Assembly (NCBI GenBank): GCA_958296385.1
Contig: OY282494.1
Location: 281,416 to 345,415 of the forward strand
Length of the DNA stretch: 64,000 nucleotides
Origin: an uncultured Dehalococcoidia bacterium
GTDB lineage: Bacteria; Chloroflexota; Dehalococcoidia; Lucifugimonadales; UBA3495
Direction: 5' to 3'
The notes beneath the pieces were generated by a model. It saw only the letters and a list, made by a program, of their open reading frames with translations. It was not told the DNA's origin and did no database searches. The translations under genes were made by a program, and so were the position numbers. Each line of letters opens with the position of its first letter. The stretch's first letter is position 1. Shown here piece after piece: positions 52,559 through 61,224 of this stretch.

Positions 52559-53068
52559 CTATTCCCGCCACTCTTTGACGGCCTGCCGGGCCGCCCGCTC
52601 CCGCTCGCGCTCGATGATGACGCGGCGCTTGTCGTACTGGCGTTTGCCTTTGGCCAGGCCCAGTTCAATCTTGGCGCGGTGGTTCTTGAAGTACATTCGC
52701 AGGGGGGTCAGGGTCAGGCCCTTTTGCGCGGTTTGGGCGGTCAGGTCGCTGATTTCGCTGCGGTGGAGCAGGATTTTGCGGGGGCGGCGGGGTTCGTGGT
52801 TCAGGTAGCTGGCGGCATCGTAGGGGGCGATGTGCACGCCGTGCAGCCACAGCTCGCCATCCTGGGCCCGGGCGTAGGCATCGCGCAAATCCACCTTGCC
52901 GGCGCGAATGGACTTGACCTCGGTGCCGGTCAAAACCAGGCCGGCCTCAACCCGGTCCAGGATTTCGTAATCGTAAAGCGCCTTGCGGTTCACCGCCACC
53001 TGGCGATTATTGCTGTTGTTGGCGACGGCAGAGGCGTTCTTTTTGCTGTTGCGGTTCTTGCGGGCCAT
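52559..53068 (-). CDS. smpB: SsrA-binding protein SmpB
   Basis: 169 residues. The core begins at about residue 29 with KALYDYEILDRVEAGLVLTGTEVKSIRAGKVDLRDAYA; LHGVHIAPYDAASYLNHEPRRPRKILLHRSEI and the basic KGKRQYDKRR tail follow. The 25-residue Asn/Ser-rich N-terminus is extra. SmpB delivers tmRNA to stalled ribosomes. No tmRNA is in the window. Confidence 0.96.
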   Translation of the reverse strand: MARKNRNSKKNASAVANNSNNRQVAVNRKALYDYEILDRVEAGLVLTGTEVKSIRAGKVDLRDAYARAQDGELWLHGVHIAPYDAASYLNHEPRRPRKILLHRSEISDLTAQTAQKGLTLTPLRMYFKNHRAKIELGLAKGKRQYDKRRVIIERERERAARQAVKEWRE

Positions 53069-53124
53069 TGCGACTGCTCAACTCTATTCTGGCTATTCTA
53101 TTGTATTGTAGCGCATTGCGCGGA

Positions 53125-54354
53125 TTACGGCGCGGCCAGTTCCGCTTTGATGATTTTGATAGCCTCCTGCAACCCGGCATCGTCGGCAGTGTCAATGGGC
53201 AGCGGATGTGCTTCAACTTCGATTACGACGTCGGGGGTTACGCCCTGTCCCTCAATTTGCGTGCCGTCGGGCAGATACCAGCGGCGGATGGAGAAGTAGA
53301 TGGCGGAGCCGTCGGCCAGCTCGCGGGTGATGTTGACGCTGCCTTTGCCGAAGGTAGTTTCGCCAACCACCGTGGCCCGGTCGTTGGCCTGGACGGCGCC
53401 GGCCAGAATCTCGCTGGCGCTGGCGGAGAACTGGTTGACCAGAACGACTATCGGAATGTCGGTGGCCCGGCCGCCGCCTTTGGAGTCGTAGTTGGTGCGG
53501 TTGCCCTGGGCGTCAATCTCGTAAAGCATTGCGCCGCCGTCCAGGAACAAATCGGCAATGTTGATTACCACGTGGAGCAGACCGCCGGGGTTGTTGCGGA
53601 GGTCAAGTATCAGGCCGGCACCGTCGGATTCCTCAAACTCGTCCAGGGCTTCGCGCACCTCATCCTCGGTAGTGTTGGAGAACCCGTACACCCACAGATG
53701 GCCGATGCCATCGTCCAGCATCCGATACGATGAGCTGTCAATGGGCACCCGCCCGCGCGTTACGGTGATGTCAACGTTCTCGGTGCTGCCCTCGTGCCGT
53801 ATGGTGAGAGTAACGTCGGTGCCGTCCGGGCCGCGGATGATGTTCACGGCTTCAATCAGGGTAAGATGGGAGATGTCATCGCCGTTGACTTTGAGAATCA
53901 GGTCGCCGGGCAAGATGCCGGCGGCCTCGGCGCCCGCGCCGGGTATGGGGGCGATTACGGTCAGGCCGGCCTCGGTTAGGGTGACCTGCGCCCCGATGCC
54001 CTCAAAGAACCCCCGGTAGCCTTCCTGCTCGCTGGCGTACTGCTCGGCGGTCAGGTAAGAGGCGTGGGGGTCGTCCAGGGCCATCAGGATGCCCCGGATG
54101 GCGCCGTCGGAAAGCTGTTCGGGGGTTAGCGTTTGGTGGTCAACGTGTTCGGCCAGCAGGATGTTGTAGGTTTCTACCACCCGTGCCAGCTCCGGCGGCA
54201 GCTCGCTGACGGACGCCGGCGGTGCGCCGTCCGACGACGGCCCCGACTCCGACCCGGACAGCAGGCCACAGCCGGCCGACAGCAGCAGCAGCAGCGCCGC
54301 CGTCGTTAGTAAAAGCGACGGCAGCGGGGTATGACGGTTGAGCCAGCCAAACAT
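53125..54354 (-). CDS. S41 family carboxyl-terminal processing protease, lipoprotein
   Basis: 409 residues from the ATG at 54354. Signal with lipobox (LLLTTAALLLLLSAGC) and a Ser-rich linker; PDZ domain with GIGAQVTLTEAGLTVIAPIPGAGAEAAGILPGDLILKVNG; catalytic domain with LILDLRNNPGGLL, Ser in VLVNQFSASASEILAGAV and Lys in TTFGKGSVN. CtpA-type enzymes trim C-termini outside the membrane. A TACAAT at 54366-54361 ends six bases before the ATG, so the mRNA may be leaderless. Confidence 0.94.
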   Translation of the reverse strand: MFGWLNRHTPLPSLLLTTAALLLLLSAGCGLLSGSESGPSSDGAPPASVSELPPELARVVETYNILLAEHVDHQTLTPEQLSDGAIRGILMALDDPHASYLTAEQYASEQEGYRGFFEGIGAQVTLTEAGLTVIAPIPGAGAEAAGILPGDLILKVNGDDISHLTLIEAVNIIRGPDGTDVTLTIRHEGSTENVDITVTRGRVPIDSSSYRMLDDGIGHLWVYGFSNTTEDEVREALDEFEESDGAGLILDLRNNPGGLLHVVINIADLFLDGGAMLYEIDAQGNRTNYDSKGGGRATDIPIVVLVNQFSASASEILAGAVQANDRATVVGETTFGKGSVNITRELADGSAIYFSIRRWYLPDGTQIEGQGVTPDVVIEVEAHPLPIDTADDAGLQEAIKIIKAELAAP

Positions 54355-54395
54355 TATGCGATTGTAGCACGGGGCGGCGGATAACCGGGTTTGGA

Positions 54396-54425
54396 TTGAC
54401 ACTGTATCCGGGCCGCTGATAGCAT
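54396..54425 (+). promoter_or_regulatory. Sigma70-type promoter of the HMGCS-like gene
   Basis: Consensus TTGACA (54396-54401), 18-bp spacer and TAGCAT (54420-54425). Predicted start about 54432, upstream of the GGAGAG ribosome-binding site at 54451-54456 and the TTG start at 54461. It is divergent from the S41 protease. Confidence 0.6.
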
Positions 54426-54460
54426 TGGCGGCGCGGCTATTCGCCGTTTTGGAGAGTAAC

Positions 54461-55894
54461 TTGGTCGGAATCGCTGCTTACGGCGCCTACATCCCGCGCT
54501 TTCGTCTGGGGGCGGCTACGGACGGCTGGAATTCGCGGCAGGAGCGGGCCGTCGCTAACTTTGACGAGGACAGCGTTACGATGGCGGTTGCCGCCGGCGT
54601 TGACTGCTTGGGCGAACGGGATCGCGACGCCATTGACGGCATCGTCTTTGCCTCTACGACGCCGCCTTACGCTGAAAAGCAGTGTGCGGCTATCGTTGCG
54701 GCGGCGCTGGACTTGCGGCGGGATATATTCGCCACCGACGTTACCAACGTCCTGCGGGCCGGCACCAGCGCCCTGAAATCGGCGATTGACACCGTAGCGG
54801 CGGGTTCGGCCCGGCAGGTGCTGGTGGTGGCAGCCGACAACCGGCAGGGGCCGCCGCGCGGCGAAACGGAGCGGGCCGCCGGCGATGGCGCCGCCGCTTT
54901 CATCGTTGCCGCCGAGGGCGTGATTGCCGAGTCGGTGGGCAGCTACTCGATAACCGACAATATGCTGGATACGTGGCGCGCGCCCGGCGATGCTTTCGTG
55001 CGTACCTGGGAGGACCGCTTTGCCACCGAGGAGGGCATTGAGCGCATCGTGCCGGAGGCGGTTTCCGGGTTTTGCGCGCGGCAGGGCATTGCTCCCGCCG
55101 ACGTTGCCAGGGTTGCCCTCTACGCACCCGACGGCCGGCGGCACGCGCGTTTGGCCCGGCAGTTGGGGTTTGCCGAATCGCAGGTTCAGGAACCGCTATT
55201 CGGGATGCTGGGCAACACCGGCGCCGCCTTTGCGCCGATGCTGCTGGCGTCGTCGCTGAGCTCTGCCGCTCCGGGCGACTTGCTGCTGGCGGTTTCCTAC
55301 GGCGACGGCAGCGACGTGCTGGGGTTCCGGGCCAGCGCTGGCATAACTGCTGCGCCCCGTCCGGTGATGGGCGTTGACGGGTGGCTGGCGGACAAGCGGG
55401 TGCTGGACAGCTACGAAACTTACGCCCGCTGGCGCGACGTGTGGACGCTGGATGACGCGGCCCGTCGTCCGCCGGCGGCATCGCCATCGGTGTCGGCGCT
55501 GTGGCGGGAGGGCGATAAAAACGTGCGGCTGTACGGGGCGCGCTGCCGGTCGTGCGGCTACGTCCAATATCCGGCGCAGCGGGTCTGCGTGGAGTGCCGC
55601 AAGTACGACGACGGGGAGCCGGTGCGTCTGAGCGACCGGCCCGGAGAGCTTTTTACCTACTCAATGGACTACATCGCCGGCGCCGTAGATACCCCGCTGG
55701 TCGTTGCCGTGGTCAATTTTGAGGGCGGCGGCCGGGCGCTGTGTATGATGACGGACCGGGAGCTTGACGAGGTGCGGGTGGGACTGCCGGTGGAGATGAG
55801 CTTTCGCAAGCTGCGGGTCGTGAACGGGATTCACAATTATTACTGGAAAGCGATACCCCAACGCCGGCTGGCCCGGATGACCGCCGCCGTCTGA
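54461..55894 (+). CDS. HMG-CoA synthase-like protein fused to a DUF35 zinc-ribbon/OB domain
   Basis: 477 residues from the TTG at 54461 (GGAGAG upstream). First ~330 residues: thiolase fold of the HMG-CoA-synthase branch (VGIAAYGAYIPRFRL, VLVVAADNRQGPPRGETERAAGDGAAAFIV, FGMLGNTGAAFAPMLLA, VSYGDGSDVLGFR). The place of the catalytic Cys (in FACKAGT of archaeal enzymes) reads NVLRAGT, so Cys seems lost. From about residue 360: CRSCGYVQYPAQRVCVEC zinc ribbon and an OB fold, i.e. DUF35. In archaea, thiolase, HMGCS and DUF35 form a complex from three genes. Here two are fused and the thiolase is next. Role: CoA-thioester condensation, substrate unknown. Confidence 0.88.
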   Translation: MVGIAAYGAYIPRFRLGAATDGWNSRQERAVANFDEDSVTMAVAAGVDCLGERDRDAIDGIVFASTTPPYAEKQCAAIVAAALDLRRDIFATDVTNVLRAGTSALKSAIDTVAAGSARQVLVVAADNRQGPPRGETERAAGDGAAAFIVAAEGVIAESVGSYSITDNMLDTWRAPGDAFVRTWEDRFATEEGIERIVPEAVSGFCARQGIAPADVARVALYAPDGRRHARLARQLGFAESQVQEPLFGMLGNTGAAFAPMLLASSLSSAAPGDLLLAVSYGDGSDVLGFRASAGITAAPRPVMGVDGWLADKRVLDSYETYARWRDVWTLDDAARRPPAASPSVSALWREGDKNVRLYGARCRSCGYVQYPAQRVCVECRKYDDGEPVRLSDRPGELFTYSMDYIAGAVDTPLVVAVVNFEGGGRALCMMTDRELDEVRVGLPVEMSFRKLRVVNGIHNYYWKAIPQRRLARMTAAV

Positions 55895-55912
55895 CTGAAC
55901 AGGGAGGCAAAC

Positions 55913-57085
55913 ATGAGCGGAATACGAGATCGGGTTGCCGTGGTCGGGATGGGCTGCACCCGCTTTGGCGAGCGTTGGGACGCATCGGCCAGCGACTTGA
56001 TGGTCGAGGCGGCTTACGAGGCTTACGAGGATGCCGGGCTGGAATCCGGCGACATCCAGGCGGCGTGGCTGGGTACGGTGAGCAGTTTCCGCACCGGCCA
56101 GCCGCTGGCCGAGGCCCTCAAGCTGGACTACATCCCCATCACCCGCGTGGAGAACGCCTGCGCCACCGCCACCGACGCCTTTCGCAACGCGTGCTACGCC
56201 GTAGCCGCCGGCGTCTATGACATCGTGCTGGCCATGGGCGTGGAGAAACTCAAGGACAGCGGGTTCTCCGGCCTGGCCATCGCCGCCGGCCCCGGTTCTG
56301 ACGTTGAGCCGCCCACGCCGCCACCGTCGCAGTTTGCGATGGCGGCCACGCGCTACTTTCACCAGTACGACATTGACTACGACGACGGCAAGCGGACGCT
56401 GGCGCAGATTGCGTCCAAGAACCACCACAACGGCACGCTGAACCCCAAGGCGCATTTCCAGCGGGAGGTGAGCGCGGAGCAGATTGTGAGCGCGCCGATG
56501 ATTGCCTGGCCGCTGGGCCTGTACGACTGCTGCGGTGTGAGCGACGGGGCCGCCGCCGCCATCATCACCACGCCGGAGATTGCCCGCACGCTGCGGGATG
56601 ACTACATTCTGGTGAAAGGCTTGGGCCTGGCCGTAGGCGCTTTTGGCGTGCTGCGCGACGATTGGGACTTCACGCATTTTCCGGAGACGGTGCGGGCCAG
56701 CCAGGCCGCCTACGCCGAGGCCGGCGTAACCAACCCCCGCGCCGAGATTGACATGGCGATGGTGCACGACTGCTTTACCATCACCGAGCTAATCATTATG
56801 GAGGACTTGGGGTTCAGCCCGCGGGGCCAGGCCAGCGCCGACGTTGCCAACGGAGCTTTCTCGCTGGAGGGCGACCTGCCGGTGAACACCGACGGCGGGC
56901 TGAAATGCTTTGGCCACCCCATCGGGGCCAGCGGCATCCGGATGATTTACGAGGTGTACAAGCAGATGCAGGGCAAAGCCGGCGGCCGGCAGCTGCAAAA
57001 GGCCGACCTGGGCATAACGCACAACCTGGGCGGGCGGCCCGGCTCGTTCACCTGCTCAGTAGCCATCTTTGGGCAGCCGGATTAG
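55913..57085 (+). CDS. Thiolase family protein (acetyl-CoA acetyltransferase-like)
   Basis: 390 residues. Starts VAVVGMGCTRFGERW like SCP2-type thiolases; catalytic Cys in VENACATATDAFRNA, then SDGAAAAIITTPE, HDCFTITELIIMEDLG and CFGHPIGASGIRM with the second catalytic His/Cys. A GGAGG-type site (cagggaggcaaac) is upstream of 55913, 18 bases after the HMGCS-like gene, so the two should form the CoA-condensing pair. Confidence 0.93.
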   Translation: MSGIRDRVAVVGMGCTRFGERWDASASDLMVEAAYEAYEDAGLESGDIQAAWLGTVSSFRTGQPLAEALKLDYIPITRVENACATATDAFRNACYAVAAGVYDIVLAMGVEKLKDSGFSGLAIAAGPGSDVEPPTPPPSQFAMAATRYFHQYDIDYDDGKRTLAQIASKNHHNGTLNPKAHFQREVSAEQIVSAPMIAWPLGLYDCCGVSDGAAAAIITTPEIARTLRDDYILVKGLGLAVGAFGVLRDDWDFTHFPETVRASQAAYAEAGVTNPRAEIDMAMVHDCFTITELIIMEDLGFSPRGQASADVANGAFSLEGDLPVNTDGGLKCFGHPIGASGIRMIYEVYKQMQGKAGGRQLQKADLGITHNLGGRPGSFTCSVAIFGQPD

Positions 57086-57124
57086 TTGCCCAGTGCCGTG
57101 TTGCACAATCGGGCGGGCGGCGTC

Positions 57125-58456
57125 CTAAACCGTCTGCCCGGTAAAGTTCCAGCCGGCCAGTTTTGCCGCCGGCACGTGCATTGCTACGCCGGCCTCGTTG
57201 AGATTCAGGCGGGGTTCGTTTGATAATCCATGGCAGCCGGCCAGTGCGTCAACGTAGCTTTGGGTGAAGCGCAGGTTTTTGACGGGGGTGGTTAGCTCGC
57301 CGTTTTCGATTAGAAACGTGCCGTCGCGGGTCATGCCGGTCATTACGCAGCCCCGGCTGTGGGCCAGGCGGGTGTAGTAGAAACGGGTTACGTAGATGCC
57401 CCGTTTTATGGAGGCGATTAGCGATTCGGTGTTGTGGCTGCCGCCGGCCATGAACAGGTTGGCCGCCGTGGGGCCGCCGGTTGCGCCGCGCTGGTGGCCG
57501 GTGGAGGCGGCGCCCGCTTTGCGCGCGGTGTAGGTATTGTGCACCGGCCCCTGCACGATGCCATCAGTGACGATGTGCACTCGTTGACGGGGGACGCCCT
57601 CGGCGTCAAAGGGCACGGGCCAGCCGGCTGGGTTCAGGCCGTCGTCCCAGATGGACACCAGGGGGCTCATGGCGGGCTGGCCGATAACGCGGTTCATCCA
57701 GCTGCGGCCATCCTGCACCATCTGGCCGCCCATCCCGTAAAAGCTCAGCGCCTCCAGCAGGTCGTCAACGGCGTAGTGTTCCAGCAGCACCGGATAGTTG
57801 CCCGGTTCCAGGGGCTGCGGGTTGCGGCCGCGTATCGCCTTGTCGATGGCCTCGTCGGCCAGGGCGGCGGCGTTGATGGCGTCAATGCGCCAGCCGCCGT
57901 CTTTGGCCCAGCCGGATGCGTCGTTGCTACGAGCGGTGATAAGCAGGCCGGCGAAAGTTCCGGCGTGGTAGGCGTCGGCGCCGCGCGTGCTCACTACGGC
58001 CAGTTCGGTGACGCCGGTGCGACAGAACCCGGCGGCGTCCAGCCCGGCGGCGGCGGCTTTGCGGCAGACTACCCCGGCGATGGCGGCCCGATGCTCGGCG
58101 CCGCAAGTCTGAGTTGTCCGGTCAAATGCTGACACGGATGCGGCGGGATGGGCGTCCGGGATGCCGGGGAAATCAGGATCCTCCGGCATCAAACGGGCGT
58201 GTTCGTTGGCCTGTTTGACGGCGTTCTCCAACCCGGCGGGCGAGAAATTGTTGGTCACCGCCCGTCCTTGACGCTTGCCGTGAGTTACCCGCACGTGGGC
58301 GATGGCGTCCTCGTGGTACACGTTCTGGTGGATGCGGTTGTTGGCGAACCGCGTCAGCGCCTGCTGCGTGGCGGTCACGTAGATGTCGGCAGCGCCGGCG
58401 CCGGCGTGGCGCAGGGCAGCGCGCAGCAGGGAACGGATGGCGTCCTGGCCCAGCAT
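57125..58456 (-). CDS. pmbA: TldD/PmbA family metalloprotease subunit (PmbA/TldE-like)
   Basis: 443 residues from the ATG at 58456; the longer frame upstream overlaps tldD. Like TldE/PmbA, it has no HExxxH motif. FANNRIHQNVYHEDAIAHVRVTHGKRQGR near the start and the C-terminal TANLFMAGGSHNTESLIASIKRGIYVTRF and LTTPVKNLRFTQSYVDAL fit the family. TldE binds peptide in the TldDE dimer, which degrades unfolded peptides and matures microcins. Sixteen bases after tldD. Confidence 0.92.
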   Translation of the reverse strand: MLGQDAIRSLLRAALRHAGAGAADIYVTATQQALTRFANNRIHQNVYHEDAIAHVRVTHGKRQGRAVTNNFSPAGLENAVKQANEHARLMPEDPDFPGIPDAHPAASVSAFDRTTQTCGAEHRAAIAGVVCRKAAAAGLDAAGFCRTGVTELAVVSTRGADAYHAGTFAGLLITARSNDASGWAKDGGWRIDAINAAALADEAIDKAIRGRNPQPLEPGNYPVLLEHYAVDDLLEALSFYGMGGQMVQDGRSWMNRVIGQPAMSPLVSIWDDGLNPAGWPVPFDAEGVPRQRVHIVTDGIVQGPVHNTYTARKAGAASTGHQRGATGGPTAANLFMAGGSHNTESLIASIKRGIYVTRFYYTRLAHSRGCVMTGMTRDGTFLIENGELTTPVKNLRFTQSYVDALAGCHGLSNEPRLNLNEAGVAMHVPAAKLAGWNFTGQTV

Positions 58457-58472
58457 AACGGTTAGAGGATGC

Positions 58473-59930
58473 CTAGCGCAGCACGCCGACGCGGACGCTG
58501 CGAAAGCGGGCGGGGCTGGCGCCGTGGCTGGTGTGGGCGATTTGCCCCGGCTGGCCTTTGCCGCAGCGGGGGGTTCCCCAGAGCTGCCACAGCTGCGGGA
58601 CGCAAACGGCGTCGCAGCTGCGCCAGAACTCCGGCGTGATGCCGGTGTAAGTGCAGTTGCGCAGCAGGCGGCCCAGCTTGCCGTTTTTGATTTCCCGGCC
58701 CACTTCGGCGCCGAACTGAAAGTTATAACGGCGGTCGTCAATTGACCAGGAGCGGTTAGTTTCCAGATAGATGCCGCTCTCGGTGTCGGCAATCAGGTCG
58801 TCAAGCGACCATGCGCCGGGTTGCAGGCTGACGTTGGTCATGCGGATGAGGGGGATGCGGTTCCAGGATGAGGCGCGCATACAGCCGTTGGAATCCAGCC
58901 CCAGCCGGGTTGCGGATTCGCGGGACATCAGATAGCCGACGAACTGCCCAGCGCGGATGATGTCGGTAGATTGCGCCGGCAAACCTTCGTCGTCCCAACC
59001 GAATGTGCCCAGGCCGCCGGCGCTGGCGCTGTCGGCGGTGATGTTGACCTGCTCGGAGCCGTACTGAAAGTTATGCAGCAAGTCGGGGGTGAGAAACGAC
59101 GTGCCGGCAAAGGCGGCCTCATCGCCCAACGCGCGGTCCAGCTCCACCGCGTGGCCGCAGGATTCGTGAATCTGCAAGGCCAACTGGCTGCTGTCTATGA
59201 CAAGGTCGGTTGTGACATCGGACGGGCAAGGTTCGGCGGTAAGCAGTGCGGCGGCGGTTTCGGCAGTGCGGCGGGCGTTGCCCGGCAAGTCCATTGCGAC
59301 GATAAACTCCCAACCGGCGCAACCCTGCTGGCGTCCGTGGGATTGGGGATAAGAGCGGCGCTGGATTTCACCATTGCCCACCGCCGTAGCCTGTATGCCG
59401 CCCCCGGCCTCGTGGATAGTCTGGCTCACCAGGGCGCCCTCGGTGTTGGCAAAGGTGCGTTCCTCGCGAATGAAAATCAGGTTGCCCATCCGGGCGGTAA
59501 CCTGCGGCACGGCGGCCATTTCCGCATCGGCGGCCAGCAGCAGGGCCAGCTTGTCATCCAGCGAAACGGCGGCCGGGTCAACATCAATTGGGGTGACATA
59601 AACGCCCCGGCTGGATACCGGCGCGCCCAACACGCGCTGCGGGCTGCGCCGGTCGTCGTTGTGACGGGCGGAGGCGCGGGCGATTTGCACCGCCTGGCCG
59701 GCGGCATGGTCAGCGGCCGGCACCGTCAGGTTGCGCGTGGATGCGAACCCCCAGGAACCATCGTACAGCGCGCGTATCCCCAGGCCCACCGACTCATCGG
59801 AGGAGAGGGTTTCCACCACGCCGTTGCGGACGACGATACGCTCCTCCCGATTGTGCACAATCCGCAAGTCGGCGTACTGCGCGCCCCGCCGCCGGGCCGA
59901 GTCCAGCGCCGATGCTATGATTTCGTCCAT
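58473..59930 (-). CDS. tldD: TldD family metalloprotease catalytic subunit
   Basis: 485 residues. Zinc motif HESCGHAVELDR (H-E-x3-H) at about residue 258, and the C-terminal zinc Cys region GTPRCGKGQPGQIAHTSHGASPARFR. YADLRIVHNREERIVVRNGVVETLSSDESVGLGIRALYDGSWGFAST is the TldD start. With the following pmbA it makes the TldD/TldE heterodimer. Confidence 0.94.
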   Translation of the reverse strand: MDEIIASALDSARRRGAQYADLRIVHNREERIVVRNGVVETLSSDESVGLGIRALYDGSWGFASTRNLTVPAADHAAGQAVQIARASARHNDDRRSPQRVLGAPVSSRGVYVTPIDVDPAAVSLDDKLALLLAADAEMAAVPQVTARMGNLIFIREERTFANTEGALVSQTIHEAGGGIQATAVGNGEIQRRSYPQSHGRQQGCAGWEFIVAMDLPGNARRTAETAAALLTAEPCPSDVTTDLVIDSSQLALQIHESCGHAVELDRALGDEAAFAGTSFLTPDLLHNFQYGSEQVNITADSASAGGLGTFGWDDEGLPAQSTDIIRAGQFVGYLMSRESATRLGLDSNGCMRASSWNRIPLIRMTNVSLQPGAWSLDDLIADTESGIYLETNRSWSIDDRRYNFQFGAEVGREIKNGKLGRLLRNCTYTGITPEFWRSCDAVCVPQLWQLWGTPRCGKGQPGQIAHTSHGASPARFRSVRVGVLR

Positions 59931-59954
59931 TGCGGGGGTTATACCGTGCGGCGG

Positions 59955-60515
59955 CTATACCGGCAGGAACGGCTCGTCCGACGGCGGCGGCAGCTGCTCA
60001 AAGGCGTTGATGTTGAACGCCAGCACCGAATAGTAGCCCATCAGATTGGTCAACTCGACCAGGCCACGATCGCCAAACTCGGCCCGCGCCGCATCAAACG
60101 CGGCCTGCGACACGCGGCGGGTGCGGAAAAACTCCCGGCCATAGTTGATTACGGCCGATTCAGCGGCGGATAGCGTTGGCAAATCCTGCTTGTCGCGCAG
60201 GCTGTCAACCAAGGCGTCGCTGAGGCCGGCGCGGCGGCCGGCGGCGGCGTGGGCGTGCCAGATGAACTGGCAATCCAGCTCGCGGGCCGTGGTCAGCATC
60301 GCCAATTCCTGCACGTTGTCGGGCAGAGACGAACCCTCAGCGCGCAGGTAGGCGCGGAGAACCTCGCCACGCTGCGCAATCTCGGGGACGTGCAACTGCA
60401 CCGCAACGGGGCCGAACACGGGAACCTCGTTGTTGCGGGACGAAACAATGGCGTCAAAAGCGTCCAGCTGTTCCTGGGGAACGGAATCGCGGCTGGCGGC
60501 GGGGAAACGTGGCAT
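59955..60515 (-). CDS. Carboxymuconolactone decarboxylase family protein
   Basis: 186 residues, all-helical. The characteristic block is ELAMLTTARELDCQFIWHAHAAAGRRAGLSDALVDSLRD, with the family's Glu and His, but without the C-x2-C of AhpD peroxidase-like members. Likely a gamma-CMD/alkylhydroperoxidase-fold protein acting on a lactone or acid; unknown. Just upstream of tldD on the same strand, 24 bp apart. Confidence 0.88.
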   Translation of the reverse strand: MPRFPAASRDSVPQEQLDAFDAIVSSRNNEVPVFGPVAVQLHVPEIAQRGEVLRAYLRAEGSSLPDNVQELAMLTTARELDCQFIWHAHAAAGRRAGLSDALVDSLRDKQDLPTLSAAESAVINYGREFFRTRRVSQAAFDAARAEFGDRGLVELTNLMGYYSVLAFNINAFEQLPPPSDEPFLPV

Positions 60516-60559
60516 GGTGCAAACTCCTGAAACGTGGTTGGGTAACGGCGGCTGGCCGG

Positions 60560-61168
60560 CTAGTCATCGGCGGCGACCAGTTCAACATCGGGCGGCTCGG
60601 TGAAAATAGGCGCGCCGTCGGGCTCCAAATGCCGGTGGTTCACCAACGCGCGGATTAGCTGCTGGTGGCTGCGGCGAATCTCGGCAACTAACTCCTCCTT
60701 GAGTTCTCCGTTGGAACGGTTAACATCCTGACGCAGTTCACTGAATCGCTGCTCCATTTCTATGTTGGAGCGGTTAACGTCCTGGCGCAGTTCAGCGAAT
60801 TCCTGGCGCAATTCCCTGTTGGAGCGGTTAACGTCCTGGCGCAGTTCAGCGAATTCCTGGCGCAATTCCCTGTTGGAGCGGTCAACGTCCTGGCGCAGTT
60901 CAGCGAATTCCTGGCGCAATTCTCTGTTGGAGCGGTCAATCTTGTCGTTAACGTCCTGGCGCAGTTCAGCGAACTCCTGCCGTAGGTCGTTAACATCCTG
61001 TTTGGTTTCTTTGCTGGAACGGTCAATCCTGTCGTTAACGTCCTGCCGCAGTTCATCGTACTCTTTGCGTTTGGGCAAATTGCCCAGAGCGTAGGCGGCA
61101 GCGGCGATGCTGGCGGTTACGGTAAAGCCGAAGGCTATTATCGCAATTAATTCCGGGCTGATAGTCAT
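60560..61168 (-). CDS. Membrane-anchored coiled-coil protein with 18-residue repeats
   Basis: 202 residues. One N-terminal membrane segment (LIAIIAFGFTVTASIAAAAYAL), then a long coiled coil with repeats of the kind RELRQEFAELRQDVNRSN. The repeats are encoded by 54-bp units of near-identical DNA. The C-terminus (LVAEIRRSHQQLIRALVNHRHLEPDGAPIF) is soluble. Length change by repeat number is likely. Unknown function. Confidence 0.75.
   Translation of the reverse strand: MTISPELIAIIAFGFTVTASIAAAAYALGNLPKRKEYDELRQDVNDRIDRSSKETKQDVNDLRQEFAELRQDVNDKIDRSNRELRQEFAELRQDVDRSNRELRQEFAELRQDVNRSNRELRQEFAELRQDVNRSNIEMEQRFSELRQDVNRSNGELKEELVAEIRRSHQQLIRALVNHRHLEPDGAPIFTEPPDVELVAADD
60763..60924. repeat. 54-bp tandem repeat inside the coiled-coil gene
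   Basis: Units start at 60763, 60817, 60871 and (partly) 60925, each opening tgttggagcggt and spaced exactly 54 bp. They differ by only a few bases, and 54 keeps the reading frame (18 codons). Confidence 0.9.
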
Positions 61169-61224
61169 GGTGGGCGCCTCCGGTGCGGATTATACCCTAA
61201 CTGTGCGCGGCGTTGTGGCGGCGG

